From positions 620,001 through 684,000 of the forward strand of contig CAXXDW010000006.1 in NCBI GenBank assembly GCA_963665575.2: DNA of 64,000 nucleotides. Reading direction: 5' to 3'. A program made the translations under genes and the position numbers. The notes under the pieces are model-generated. The model saw nothing but the letters and a program-made list of their open reading frames with translations. It did no database searches and was not told where the DNA came from. Positions 41,878 through 52,634 of the stretch are shown here, piece after piece. How positions within the stretch are numbered: position 1 is the first letter of the stretch; each line of letters opens with the position of its first letter. The stretch comes from Rariloculus sp963665575. GTDB lineage: Bacteria > Pseudomonadota > Gammaproteobacteria > Steroidobacterales > Rariloculaceae.

Positions 41878-42438
41878 GTGGGCGAGGCGGCCGGCCAGCT
41901 CGTCGTTCTCGATCGCGACGGCGTCATCAACCGGGACTCCCACGCCTACATCAAGTCGCCCTCCGAGTGGCACGCGATCCCGGGCAGCCTTCAGGCGATA
42001 GCCGGATTGCATCGGGCGGGGTTCCGTATCGTCGTCGTCAGCAACCAGTCAGGCGTCGGTCGAGGCCTCTATTCGGCGCAGGCGCTGAAGGATATCAACG
42101 CGCGCATGGAGCACGAGGTCGAGTCCGCCGGTGGCGCCCTCGCGGGCGTGTACTGCTGCCCGCATCGGCCCGACGAGGGCTGCGACTGCCGCAAGCCCGC
42201 GCCGGGCCTCTTGCGGCAGATCGAGCGTGATTTCGGGAGATCCTTGCACGGCGCGCCCCTGATCGGCGACAAGCTGTCCGACATTGACGCCGCGCTCGCC
42301 GTAGGCGCGCGGCCGATGCTCGTCAGAACCGGATACGGGCGGCAGGCCGCGAAAACGCTCGGCGACCGCAAGGCGGAAATCCACGCCGACCTCGCGAGTG
42401 CGGTTGCGTCCCTGCTGGCCGAACGGCGGGGTGTCTGA
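41878..42438 (+). CDS. gmhB: Heptose 1,7-bisphosphate 7-phosphatase GmhB
   Basis: A HAD-family phosphatase of ADP-heptose synthesis for lipopolysaccharide core. 186 residues. The HAD nucleophile is in VVLDRDGVINRDSH; SNQSGVGRG is motif 2 and GDKLSDIDAA motif 4. A zinc site is formed by CCPHRPDEGCDCRKPAPGLL, the family's Cys/His cluster. GTG at 41878 starts 3 bases after the GlyRS stop, so the two are cotranscribed. The 3' end nearly touches plsC. Confidence 0.95.
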   Translation: MGEAAGQLVVLDRDGVINRDSHAYIKSPSEWHAIPGSLQAIAGLHRAGFRIVVVSNQSGVGRGLYSAQALKDINARMEHEVESAGGALAGVYCCPHRPDEGCDCRKPAPGLLRQIERDFGRSLHGAPLIGDKLSDIDAALAVGARPMLVRTGYGRQAAKTLGDRKAEIHADLASAVASLLAERRGV

Positions 42439-42439
42439 C

Positions 42440-43162
42440 ATGCGTCAGTGGCTCGGTTCGATCGTTTTCACGCTGTATCTGTTTGTTTCCGTTGCGCTTT
42501 TCAGCTTCGTTGTCCTTGCGAGCGCGCCGTTTCCGCACCGCGTGACATACCGTTTGTGCGTTTACTGGGCGGACTCTGCCCGGTTTCTTCTGCGCAAGCT
42601 CTGTCGACTCGACCATGTCGTTCAGGGGCTTGAGAACCTGCCCCGGCAGAACACCGTCCTGCTTGTGAAACATTCGTCTGCCTGGGAGGCGCTCGCGGTG
42701 CTGAAGCATTTTCCGACGCAGACTTGGGTCGTAAAGCGGGAACTGCTGTTCGCGCCGCTACTCGGCTGGGTGCTCATGTTGCTCAAGCCCATCGCGATCG
42801 ACCGTCGCTCCGGGCGCATCGCCGTACAGACCGTCATCGACGAGGGTCAGAAACGCCTCGCGGAAGGCTTCTGGATCGTCATCTTTCCGGAGGGCACAAG
42901 GGTCCCACCGGGCGAGTCGCGGCGCTATGGGCTCAGCGGTGCACTGCTTGCGAGTGCCGCCGGGCGCCCCATCGTGCCTGTCGCGCATAACGCGGGCGTG
43001 TTCTGGCCGCGACGCAGTTGGCTGAAGCGTCCCGGAACGATTCAGGTCGCGGTCGGTCCCGCCATCGCGACCGTCGGCCGCGAACCGCGCGAGGTCATTG
43101 CCGAAGTTCGCGAATGGATCGAGGCCAGGATTGCGGAAATGGATTCGCCGCCCGCAGCATAG
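42440..43162 (+). CDS. plsC: 1-acyl-glycerol-3-phosphate acyltransferase
   Basis: Adds the second fatty acid to lysophosphatidic acid. 240 residues with an N-terminal membrane segment (GSIVFTLYLFVSVALFSFVVL). The catalytic HX4D motif is present as HSSAWEA with Glu in place of Asp, a variant common in this branch, and the FPEGTR motif is intact (IVIFPEGTRVPPGE). The start at 42440 overlaps gmhB's stop (TGACATG). It completes the GlyRS-gmhB-plsC operon. Confidence 0.9.
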   Translation: MRQWLGSIVFTLYLFVSVALFSFVVLASAPFPHRVTYRLCVYWADSARFLLRKLCRLDHVVQGLENLPRQNTVLLVKHSSAWEALAVLKHFPTQTWVVKRELLFAPLLGWVLMLLKPIAIDRRSGRIAVQTVIDEGQKRLAEGFWIVIFPEGTRVPPGESRRYGLSGALLASAAGRPIVPVAHNAGVFWPRRSWLKRPGTIQVAVGPAIATVGREPREVIAEVREWIEARIAEMDSPPAA

Positions 43163-43290
43163 CCGTGACCATTGTGGCCGGAGCATGTGCGCGCGGGCGG
43201 GCCTGGACGGCGCAATGGCTGAAGTCGAATTGCGCTGCATGTACTATTCGTGTTCGCAAGCGCATCGACACCAACACGGGGGGTTTGAAA

Positions 43291-44205
43291 ATGCGAGGCT
43301 TTAGTGGCGCCCATGCTGCGGTCGGCTTGATGGCGGGCTTGTTGTTGCCGTGTGTCACGACGGTCGCACAGGTCGATCTCACCGGCAATTGGGTTGCCTT
43401 GTATCACGAGGATGCGCCCGAGCGCCTGCCTGGGCCGGCACTTGGTGACTACCTCGAATTGCCGATCAACGAGGCCGCCAGGATGCGCGCCGACAGCTAT
43501 CATCCCAACCGGATCTCCGCGGTCCAGGAGTATCAGTGCCGGCCCCACGGGGGCGACTATTCCATGCGCGGGCTGTCCGTACCCATGCGGGTCTGGGAAG
43601 AATTCGATCCGGACACCCAGCAACTTGTCGCAATTCGCACCCGTATGGCGTGGATGGAGATGGAGCGAACGATCTACATGGACGGCCGCCCCCATCCACC
43701 CGAGTACGAGCGCCACACCTGGCAGGGGTTCTCCACGGGGGTCTGGGAGGGCAATACGCTCAAGACGACCACCACGCACTTCAAGCCGTCCTATCTGCGG
43801 CGCAACGGAATGCCGCGAAGCTCCAGGGCCACCTTGACCGAAGTCTGGGCCCGGCACGGCAATTATCTGACCGTGCTGACCTACATCGACGATCCGGCTT
43901 TCCTGACCGAACCGCTGGTCAGAACCTCCAACTGGGCCCTTGAGCCCAACGCGCAGATGCGGCCGAACTCGTGCACGCCGGCGCCCGAAGTCCCCGTACC
44001 CGAAGGCACGGTGCCGCATGTCATGCCGGGCGAAAACCCCTTCGGCCGCGAGTTTTCGGAGTTGTTCGGCGTTCCATATGACGCGACCCGCGGCGGGGCG
44101 GAGACCCTGTATCCGGAATACCGGATGACCATGGGCGAGGTTCCCACGGCTCCCCAGTGCTCCCGGTACTGCATTTGCACGGGACTGGGCAATTGTCCCG
44201 AGTGA
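43291..44205 (+). CDS. Exported protein of unknown function, first of a three-gene operon
   Basis: A 304-residue secreted protein with signal peptide ending near TTVAQVDL. Mature part starts VDLTGNWVALYHEDAPE. A conserved-looking core holds EYQCRPHGG, MRGLSVPMRVWEEFDPD, HPPEYERHTWQGFSTGVWEG and THFKPSYLRRNGMPRSS, all of which recur in the exported protein at 45164, so the two are paralogues. The C-terminal 60 residues are unique and end with a cysteine cluster (CSRYCICTGLGNC). I do not know a function. GTGA overlap couples it to the next gene. A candidate -10 (TACTAT) is at 43242-43247. Confidence 0.75.
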   Translation: MRGFSGAHAAVGLMAGLLLPCVTTVAQVDLTGNWVALYHEDAPERLPGPALGDYLELPINEAARMRADSYHPNRISAVQEYQCRPHGGDYSMRGLSVPMRVWEEFDPDTQQLVAIRTRMAWMEMERTIYMDGRPHPPEYERHTWQGFSTGVWEGNTLKTTTTHFKPSYLRRNGMPRSSRATLTEVWARHGNYLTVLTYIDDPAFLTEPLVRTSNWALEPNAQMRPNSCTPAPEVPVPEGTVPHVMPGENPFGREFSELFGVPYDATRGGAETLYPEYRMTMGEVPTAPQCSRYCICTGLGNCPE

Positions 44206-45167
44206 AACTACGCGTGCACCCACATCTGTTGCAATGGCTGTCGGCGGCGGCCCTGACGACGCTGCTGGCGGCTCCGGCCCTCTCCCAGCAGAGCGAGAAC
44301 CCGGCTGACGCCGAAATTCACGTACTCCCCGTTCAGGGCAACGTTTACATGCTCGTCGGGCCGCGCGGCAACGCCACGCTGCAGGTCGGTTACGACGGCG
44401 TCTTGCTGGTGGATACCCAAACCGCTGAGTTGGCGCCGAAAATAGCCGAGCGAATTGATGAACTTGCGGAAAACCCCGTGCGTTACATCATTATCAATAC
44501 GCACGTGCATCCGGATCACAGCGGCGGCAACCAGGCGCTGTCGAATTTGGGCCGCCAGGAAACCGGCGTTGCCACGGAGATCGTCGCCCACGAGAACGTC
44601 CTCGTACGCATGACCGCACCACCCGACGAACACGTGCCGGAGACTCAGCTATCTCCCGAGGGTTGGCCGACGATGGCCTATTTCCTGCCCTACAGGGATA
44701 TTCACTTCAACGGCGAGCCCATAGAAATGCTGCACCAGCCGGCGGCCCATACCGATGGCGACAGCCTGGTCTGGTTTCGCCGCTCCGATGTCGTAAGCAC
44801 CGGAGACATATACACGCCGGAGCGCTACCCGGTCATCGACCTGGGTCGGGGCGGCAGCGTCCAGGGTGTCATCGACGCGTTGAACCGGATCATCCGGATC
44901 GCGGTGCCCGAGGACAAGCAGGAGGGCGGCACAAAGGTGATCCCCGGGCATGGCCGGCTTTCCGAAGAAGCCGATGTCGTCGAATACCGGGACATGGTTA
45001 CGATTATTCGCGACCGTGTGCAGGCGCTGATCGACGATGGCCTGTCCCTCGAAGAGGTCCAGGCGGCCCGTCCATCGTTGGACTACGATACCGAATACGG
45101 CGCGGATACAGGATTTTGGACAACTCAAATGTTTGTGGAAGCTGTATATCGGAGTCTCAGCGAATGA
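44202..45167 (+). CDS. Exported MBL-fold metallo-hydrolase
   Basis: A 321-residue zinc hydrolase of the metallo-beta-lactamase fold with an N-terminal signal peptide (LSAAALTTLLAAPALSQQ). Zinc motif THVHPDHSGG (HxHxDH), then AAHTDGDSLVWF, STGDIYTPER and VIPGHGRLSEEAD with the remaining ligands. Periplasmic relatives are annotated as SoxH or quinoprotein-relay hydrolases, but substrates are usually unknown. The GTG at 44202 overlaps the previous stop as GTGA and its own stop overlaps the next ATG as ATGA. It is flanked by two paralogous exported proteins. Confidence 0.88.
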   Translation: MKLRVHPHLLQWLSAAALTTLLAAPALSQQSENPADAEIHVLPVQGNVYMLVGPRGNATLQVGYDGVLLVDTQTAELAPKIAERIDELAENPVRYIIINTHVHPDHSGGNQALSNLGRQETGVATEIVAHENVLVRMTAPPDEHVPETQLSPEGWPTMAYFLPYRDIHFNGEPIEMLHQPAAHTDGDSLVWFRRSDVVSTGDIYTPERYPVIDLGRGGSVQGVIDALNRIIRIAVPEDKQEGGTKVIPGHGRLSEEADVVEYRDMVTIIRDRVQALIDDGLSLEEVQAARPSLDYDTEYGADTGFWTTQMFVEAVYRSLSE

Positions 45168-45964
45168 GCAGGTTCACCCGAACAGGCATTTGGCTGGCGT
45201 CGGCGCTGACGTTGACGATTGGTCCTGCCACGTTGTCGCAGTCGCAGACGTCTCCGCGGGCATCTGCGCCCGTCGATCTGACGGGCTATTGGGTGTCGGT
45301 GGTTACCGAGGATTGGCGCTGGCGCATGATAGTGCCGGGCAAGGGCGATTACTCAAGTATTCCGATCAACGCCGAAGGTATCCGGGTGGCCGACCAATGG
45401 GAGCCCGGCGTGGTAGTAGCGGGCGAGGAATGCCGTCCCTACGGTGCGGCGGGCATCATGCGGGTACCGGGCCGCCTGCACGTCTCATGGGAAGACGATC
45501 TGACGCTGAGAATCGACACCGACGCGGGCTCGCAGACGCGACTGTTTCACTTTGACGGCGGTGAGCCCCCGCCCGAGATGGAACCCTCCTGGCAGGGCTA
45601 CTCGTCGGCGCGCTGGGAACCACCGCCCGGCGGACTCGCTTTCCTTGGGTTTGCCGCGCCTCCGGACCTTGCCGGCGGCGTTGGAATCGGCGGAAGCGGC
45701 TCATCGCGTTGGCGCTCGCTTGAAGCAGTCACGAGCCATCTGCGGCCCGGATACCTGCGCTGGAACGGCGTTCCATACAGCGCCGATACCGTCGTCAGGG
45801 AATACTACGATCTCGCCAACATGCCCAACGGGGATACCTGGCTTGTCGTTACGACCATAGTCGAGGATCCGCAGTACCTTGAGGTGCCCTATGTGACGAG
45901 CACCAATTTCAAGAAACAGGCCGACGACTCGGGCTGGAACCCGACATCCTGTTCGGACGGTTGA
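45164..45964 (+). CDS. Exported protein of unknown function, paralogue of the first
   Basis: A 266-residue secreted protein (signal peptide up to about SQTSPRASA). It shares with the protein at 43291 the segments VDLTGYWVSV, GDYSSIPIN, EECRPYGAAG, PPPEMEPSWQGYS, SHLRPGYLRWNGVPYS and a closing VEDPQYLEVPYVTSTNF. It lacks the long proline-rich tail and cysteine cluster of the first protein but has an extra Gly-rich insert (about 170-190). It is the last gene of the operon and faces the convergent gyrB. Confidence 0.72.
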   Translation: MSRFTRTGIWLASALTLTIGPATLSQSQTSPRASAPVDLTGYWVSVVTEDWRWRMIVPGKGDYSSIPINAEGIRVADQWEPGVVVAGEECRPYGAAGIMRVPGRLHVSWEDDLTLRIDTDAGSQTRLFHFDGGEPPPEMEPSWQGYSSARWEPPPGGLAFLGFAAPPDLAGGVGIGGSGSSRWRSLEAVTSHLRPGYLRWNGVPYSADTVVREYYDLANMPNGDTWLVVTTIVEDPQYLEVPYVTSTNFKKQADDSGWNPTSCSDG

Positions 45965-46007
45965 GGTCGTTCAATTCAGTTGAATCGCCGGCTGTGGGCA
46001 CAGCGGG

Positions 46008-48423
<2,416 letters not shown>

Positions 48424-48452
48424 GCTCAACCGCGTAAGGGATAACCCGCCGA

Positions 48453-49520
48453 TTATACCACCGCTTCGACCTTGCCCCGTTCCACGTGGAACACCGGAAA
48501 GCCTTGGCGCGGACGCAGTGCATGCTCGCTCAATCCGGTCAGAAAAAGTTGTGTCTCCAGGGGCTCGAGTTCGGCCAGGAGCCGCTCGAGCGACTCATCG
48601 TCGAGTTCGGCGGCAGGGTCGTCAACGAGCAGCAGGCCACCGCGCCCGGTTCGTTGTCCGAACAGCCGGACCTGTCCCAGGACCAGCGCTGCAGCGATGA
48701 GTTTCTGCTGGCCGCGCGACGCATGCTCCCTGACGCTGCCGGCGTCCATGCGAATGTCGATGTCGGCACGGTGCGGACCGACCTGGGTGAAGCCCGTTCG
48801 CAGATCGCGCTCCAGTGACTCCCCAAGCGCCTGCTCCAGGGCGATTCCCTGCTTCCAGCCCGGGCGATAGACGATCGCGAGCGGCTGATCGAGCAAGCGG
48901 CCGCCAACCTGCTCGACCAGATCGGAAAGCGCCTCGACGTAGCGTCGCCTGGCCGAAGTTACGGTCTCGGCCGCCGCCAGCATCGGCTGCGTCCAAACGG
49001 TCAGCGGCGCGCCGCTCAAGCCCCGCTTCAGGGCCGCGTTGCGCTGACCGAGTACGCGTCGGTAATTCCGCCAGGTTTGCAGGTAGGCGTGTTCCACGTG
49101 GAACACCCCTCCATCCACGAAGCGCCGCCTCTCGCTGGGCCCGGCCTCGATAAGGCGGTGAAGCCTCGAACCCATGACGTGTACGGCCATGACCTCGGCA
49201 AGCTGCGACATGCCGAGCGTCGACTCGCCATCCACCTTGATCCTGAGTTCGCCCCCAGCGAGAGAAACGCCGACCCGATGACGGCGCTCGCCCGAACGCA
49301 CCTCGCCGAATACGGTGAGGCCCTTCGAGCCGTGGCGGATCAGGCGCGCGGTTTGCCGGGTACGAAAGGAACGGCCTCGCCCGAGCAGGTGAATGCTCTC
49401 AAGAAAGCTCGTCTTGCCGGCGCCGTTCAGGCCGAACAGGTAGTTCCGCTGTGGATGCAGCTCGACGTCGACCGCCTCCAGGCAGCGCACTGCATCGATC
49501 TGCAGCCGCTCAAGCGGCAC
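48453..49520 (-). CDS. recF: DNA repair protein RecF
   Basis: SMC-like ATPase of the RecFOR pathway that loads RecA at gaps. 355 residues with Walker A GLNGAGKTSFLESI (about 30-43), the QTPY-like EAGPSERRRFVDGGVFHVEH region and C-terminal Walker B GLLLVDDPAAELDD. Gene order dnaA-dnaN-recF-gyrB is normal. It is unusual in containing two parS-like palindromes inside the coding region, at 48478-48493 and 49090-49105; both are translated as FHVEH and FHVEHA-type peptides. Confidence 0.95.
   Translation of the reverse strand: MPLERLQIDAVRCLEAVDVELHPQRNYLFGLNGAGKTSFLESIHLLGRGRSFRTRQTARLIRHGSKGLTVFGEVRSGERRHRVGVSLAGGELRIKVDGESTLGMSQLAEVMAVHVMGSRLHRLIEAGPSERRRFVDGGVFHVEHAYLQTWRNYRRVLGQRNAALKRGLSGAPLTVWTQPMLAAAETVTSARRRYVEALSDLVEQVGGRLLDQPLAIVYRPGWKQGIALEQALGESLERDLRTGFTQVGPHRADIDIRMDAGSVREHASRGQQKLIAAALVLGQVRLFGQRTGRGGLLLVDDPAAELDDESLERLLAELEPLETQLFLTGLSEHALRPRQGFPVFHVERGKVEAVV
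48478..48493. promoter_or_regulatory. parS-like site within recF (3' part)
   Basis: CGTTCCACGTGGAACA, one base off the parS palindrome TGTTCCACGTGGAACA. ParB should bind here and nucleate spreading. Confidence 0.75.
49090..49105. promoter_or_regulatory. parS site within recF (5' part)
   Basis: TGTTCCACGTGGAACA, an exact parS palindrome of the GTTCCAC type. It lies about 9.7 kb from parA and about 1.6 kb from dnaA's end. Confidence 0.88.
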
Positions 49521-49554
49521 GGTCAGTGCATCTCCTGCGAAACCGCGGCGCGGC

Positions 49555-50658
49555 TCACAGCCGCATGGGCATCACCACGTACTGTGTCGTGCTGTTGTCT
49601 TGCGCCGTGATCAGGCAGCTCGAATCGCCGTCCCGCAGACCGATCTGGACGTTTTCCCCGTCGATGTGCGCCAGCGCCTCCAGCAGGTAATTCACGTTGA
49701 AACCGATCTCGAGTGCGTCGCCGCCATACTCGACCTCGATTGTCTCGACGGCCTCCTCCTGCTCGGGGTTGTTCGCATAGACAACAGCGCTGTCTTCCCC
49801 GAGCTCAAGCCGCACGCCGCGCAGCTTGTCGTTGGCGAGCACCGCCGCTCTCTGTAGCGCGTGGTGCAATTGTGCGCGGTCCGCAACGACCGTATTGGGC
49901 GGATCCAGCGGTATGACGCGGCTATAGTCCGGAAACTGTCCGTCGATGAGCGTGGACGTCATCCTGAGACCGTCAAATTCGACGCGCAGGTGGCTCGTCC
50001 CGATCATCATGAGCACCTCGCCTTCCTGCCCAAGGAGACGGTTGAGTTCGAGAATGCCCTTGCGCGGCACGATGACCCGCTGCGCTGCCGCCGTTTCGCT
50101 GAGCGTCAGGTCGGACAGCGCCAGACGATGACCGTCGGTCGCTACCGCTCGCAGCCCCTGCAGACCGTCGGTGCCGGTCTCCATCAAAAGACCATTGAGG
50201 TAGTAGCGCACATCCTGCTGAGCCATGGAGAACTGAGTGCGGTTCAGAAGGTCATGCAAGGCCTTCTGGGGTATCCGCAAGGTCTGCTGGGCCGCCATCT
50301 CATCGACGGTAGGGAAGTCTGCTGCAGGCAGCGTTGCCAGTGTGTACCGGCCTCGTCCACCCTTGATAACCATGCGGTTTTCGTCAAGTGCAGCGCTGAC
50401 GACCGTCCCTTCGGGCAGAAGCCTGCAGATATCGTGAAGCTTGCGGCCGGGAACCGTAGTTTCGCCGCTCGCCTCAACTTCTATGGGGGTGGCGGCCACG
50501 AGCTCGACTTCAAGGTCCGTCGCCGTAACGTATAGCTTGCCGGCGACAACCTTGAGCAGCACATTGCTCAGGATCGGCATTGTCGAACGGCGTTCCACGA
50601 CGCCGACAACGGCATGCAGGAGCTTGAGGAGGTCTTCCCTCGGTACGCTGAACTTCAT
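49555..50658 (-). CDS. dnaN: DNA polymerase III beta subunit (sliding clamp)
   Basis: Ring-shaped processivity factor. 367 residues (E. coli 366). Start MKFSVPREDLLKLL, then VVERRSTMPILSNVLLKV, SVTATDLEVELVA-type strand, KALHDLLNRTQFSMAQQDVRYYLNGLLME and the closing YVVMPMRL, the exact C-terminal signature. It follows dnaA after 187 bases of AT-rich sequence and precedes recF. Confidence 0.97.
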   Translation of the reverse strand: MKFSVPREDLLKLLHAVVGVVERRSTMPILSNVLLKVVAGKLYVTATDLEVELVAATPIEVEASGETTVPGRKLHDICRLLPEGTVVSAALDENRMVIKGGRGRYTLATLPAADFPTVDEMAAQQTLRIPQKALHDLLNRTQFSMAQQDVRYYLNGLLMETGTDGLQGLRAVATDGHRLALSDLTLSETAAAQRVIVPRKGILELNRLLGQEGEVLMMIGTSHLRVEFDGLRMTSTLIDGQFPDYSRVIPLDPPNTVVADRAQLHHALQRAAVLANDKLRGVRLELGEDSAVVYANNPEQEEAVETIEVEYGGDALEIGFNVNYLLEALAHIDGENVQIGLRDGDSSCLITAQDNSTTQYVVMPMRL

Positions 50659-50845
50659 TATCTGAATTACCTATATACCTTTTTGGTTACGGTGGTAATT
50701 AGCCACCTGAAACCCGTTGAAAAGACTAAAAATCCCTTTATTTACAATACCTTGACAAGCTATTAGCGGTGTATGGAAACAGCGCTATCCTGTGCAACGC
50801 CTGTGCGTGATTCCGGCCTGGAAAGTTGTCAATAGCTTATTCCCA
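50659..50845. other. AT-rich dnaA-dnaN intergenic region
   Basis: The most AT-rich stretch of the replication block in an otherwise GC-rich window. TTATTTACA at 50738-50746 is a one-mismatch DnaA box, and GGTGG-TAATTAG-CCACC (50691-50707) is a dyad just upstream of dnaN. It holds the dnaN promoter and may contribute to the origin as the unwinding element. No gene. Confidence 0.4.
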
Positions 50846-52168
50846 TCAATTCGTCAGGGTTCTGAACAGGTTGTTGTAGTCTTCCTCGATACGGGAATCG
50901 GTCTCGCGCAAGCCCCGGATACGGCGACATGCATGCAACACGGTCGTGTGGTCGCGTCCACCGAACCTGTCGCCGATTTCCGGCAGGCTGAAACGCGTCA
51001 ATTCCTTCGCGAGTGCCATGGCCACCTGGCGCGGTCGCGCGACTGAACGGGTTTTTCGCTTGGACAGCAGGTCGGCCACGCGGATCTTGTAGTAAGCGGC
51101 GACGGTCTTCTGGATGCTGTCGATGGTGATGCGGCGGTCGTGTAGCGCGAGCAGATCGCGCAACGCCTCTTTCGTGAGATCGAGCGTGATTTTCTGGCCC
51201 TCGAGCTCTGCCGTGGCGATCACGCTCTTGAGCGCGCCTTCGAGCTCGCGGACGTTGGACCTGATGCGCTGCGCCATGAAGAACGCGACTTCCTCCGGCA
51301 GTGACACGCCGACGGCGGCGGCCTTGCTCATGAGGATCGCAACACAATGCTCGAGTTCGGGCGGTTCGATGCGAACGTTGAGGCCTGAGCCGAACCTGGA
51401 CTTGAGCCGCTCGTCGAGACGGTCAACATCCTTGGGAAAACGATCGCCCGTCAGCACGACCTGACGTTGGTCCTCAAGCAGGGCGTTGTAGGTGTGAAAG
51501 AACTCTTCCTGGGAGTGGTCCTTGCCCGCGAAGAACTGGATGTCATCGATCAGAAGAGCATCGAGGCTCCGATACGTGCGTTTGAAGTCGGCAATGGCGT
51601 TGAATTGCAGGCCGCGCACCATCTCGCTGACGAACCGTTCCGAATGCAGATATGCGACCCTGGCGCCGGGCTTGCGCTTCTGGATCAGGTTCCCGATCGC
51701 ATGCATGAGGTGCGTCTTGCCGAGGCCGACGCCGCCGTAAATGAATAGCGGGTTGTAGTCGAGCCCGGGATTCCTGCCGACGCGGTGCGCCGCCGCGGCG
51801 GCCAACTGGTTGCTCTTCCCCTTGACGAAAGTCTTGAACGTGAAATCCGGATTCAGCCGGCTGTTGAACGTTGATCGTGGCGACCCCGGCTCGACTTCAG
51901 CGGCCGCTTTTGGCGCGAGAAGTTCGCGGCTGCCGACGCCGAGCGTTACGTTGACGCCGTTGTAGTAGCGTCTGATCGTATCCAGGCAGTTGCGATCGAC
52001 CCAATCCACCACGAAATGGTTCGGCGCGAGCAGCCGCAGGCCATCCTCGCCGCTTACGGCTTCAAGCGGCCGTATATAGGTGTTGTAGTTGGCTTCTGAC
52101 AGTTCACCATCGAGCACCCGAAGACAGTTGGTCCATTGGGCTGTTTCGGGTGAGGGATCCTGTGTCAA
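50846..52168 (-). CDS. dnaA: Chromosomal replication initiator DnaA
   Basis: Binds origin DnaA boxes and opens DNA. 440 residues from the TTG at 52168. Domain I at the start (WTNCLRVLDGELSEANYNTYIRPL), short linker, AAA+ domain with FIYGGVGLGKTHLMHAIGN and ALLIDDIQFFAGK, and domain IV with GDRFGGRDHTTVLHACRRI that contacts boxes. TTG 52168 has GGAG 9 bases upstream; the frame continues 50 codons further with no DnaA character. It runs on the minus strand towards dnaN, with rpmH divergent on the other side. Confidence 0.96.
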   Translation of the reverse strand: MTQDPSPETAQWTNCLRVLDGELSEANYNTYIRPLEAVSGEDGLRLLAPNHFVVDWVDRNCLDTIRRYYNGVNVTLGVGSRELLAPKAAAEVEPGSPRSTFNSRLNPDFTFKTFVKGKSNQLAAAAAHRVGRNPGLDYNPLFIYGGVGLGKTHLMHAIGNLIQKRKPGARVAYLHSERFVSEMVRGLQFNAIADFKRTYRSLDALLIDDIQFFAGKDHSQEEFFHTYNALLEDQRQVVLTGDRFPKDVDRLDERLKSRFGSGLNVRIEPPELEHCVAILMSKAAAVGVSLPEEVAFFMAQRIRSNVRELEGALKSVIATAELEGQKITLDLTKEALRDLLALHDRRITIDSIQKTVAAYYKIRVADLLSKRKTRSVARPRQVAMALAKELTRFSLPEIGDRFGGRDHTTVLHACRRIRGLRETDSRIEEDYNNLFRTLTN

Positions 52169-52466
52169 GGTCGCGTGCTCCGCGTCAAGAGCTTGTGTTG
52201 TTGTCAGGGGGGAGAAGTGCGAGTCTAATACGAGCCGCCCCCGGTTATCCACAGGCGCCGAGCATCGTTCGACCCGTGCACGGCCCTGCGTGCCTCCCCC
52301 ACGGGTTTCCGCATACAATCCGTCATACCGGGCGCGAAATCAACTTCCGACGACGCGCTCTCGGCTATTGACAGCCGGTACGGCCCCGCGTACAGTTACG
52401 CGTCGCCGAGATCGGCGCATGTAGTTGTTTTTATTAGGTCTTTACTCCAGTTGGGCCGAATCCGCG
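52169..52466. other. dnaA-rpmH intergenic region, candidate origin
   Basis: 298 bases between divergent dnaA and rpmH, where oriC lies in pseudomonads. One perfect DnaA box TTATCCACA is at 52245-52253. Other boxes and a clear AT-rich unwinding element are not evident here, so the origin is only a candidate. The rpmH promoter is at 52368-52396. Confidence 0.4.
52368..52396 (+). promoter_or_regulatory. rpmH promoter
   Basis: TTGACA, 17-base spacer, TACAGT, a strong sigma-70 match. Transcription should start near 52403, about 60 bases before rpmH. Confidence 0.8.
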
Positions 52467-52601
52467 ATGAAAAGAACGTTTCAACCGAGCAACCTTCGGC
52501 GCAAGCGGACGCACGGTTTCCGGGCGCGCATGGCGACGCGGGCCGGGCGCAAGGTGCTGAGCAAGCGCCGCGCGAAAGGCCGCGCCCGCCTCACGCCTTA
52601 A
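52467..52601 (+). CDS. rpmH: 50S ribosomal protein L34
   Basis: 44 residues beginning MKRTFQPSNLRRKRTHGFRA, with RMATRAGRKVLSKRRAKGRA in the second half: the full family sequence. Basic and conserved, located next to dnaA and followed by rnpA after 33 bases, as in most bacteria. Too short to appear in many gene lists, but certain. Confidence 0.98.
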   Translation: MKRTFQPSNLRRKRTHGFRARMATRAGRKVLSKRRAKGRARLTP

Positions 52602-52634
52602 GACCGGGGCCAGGGCGTCGCGAACCAGCCGCGG

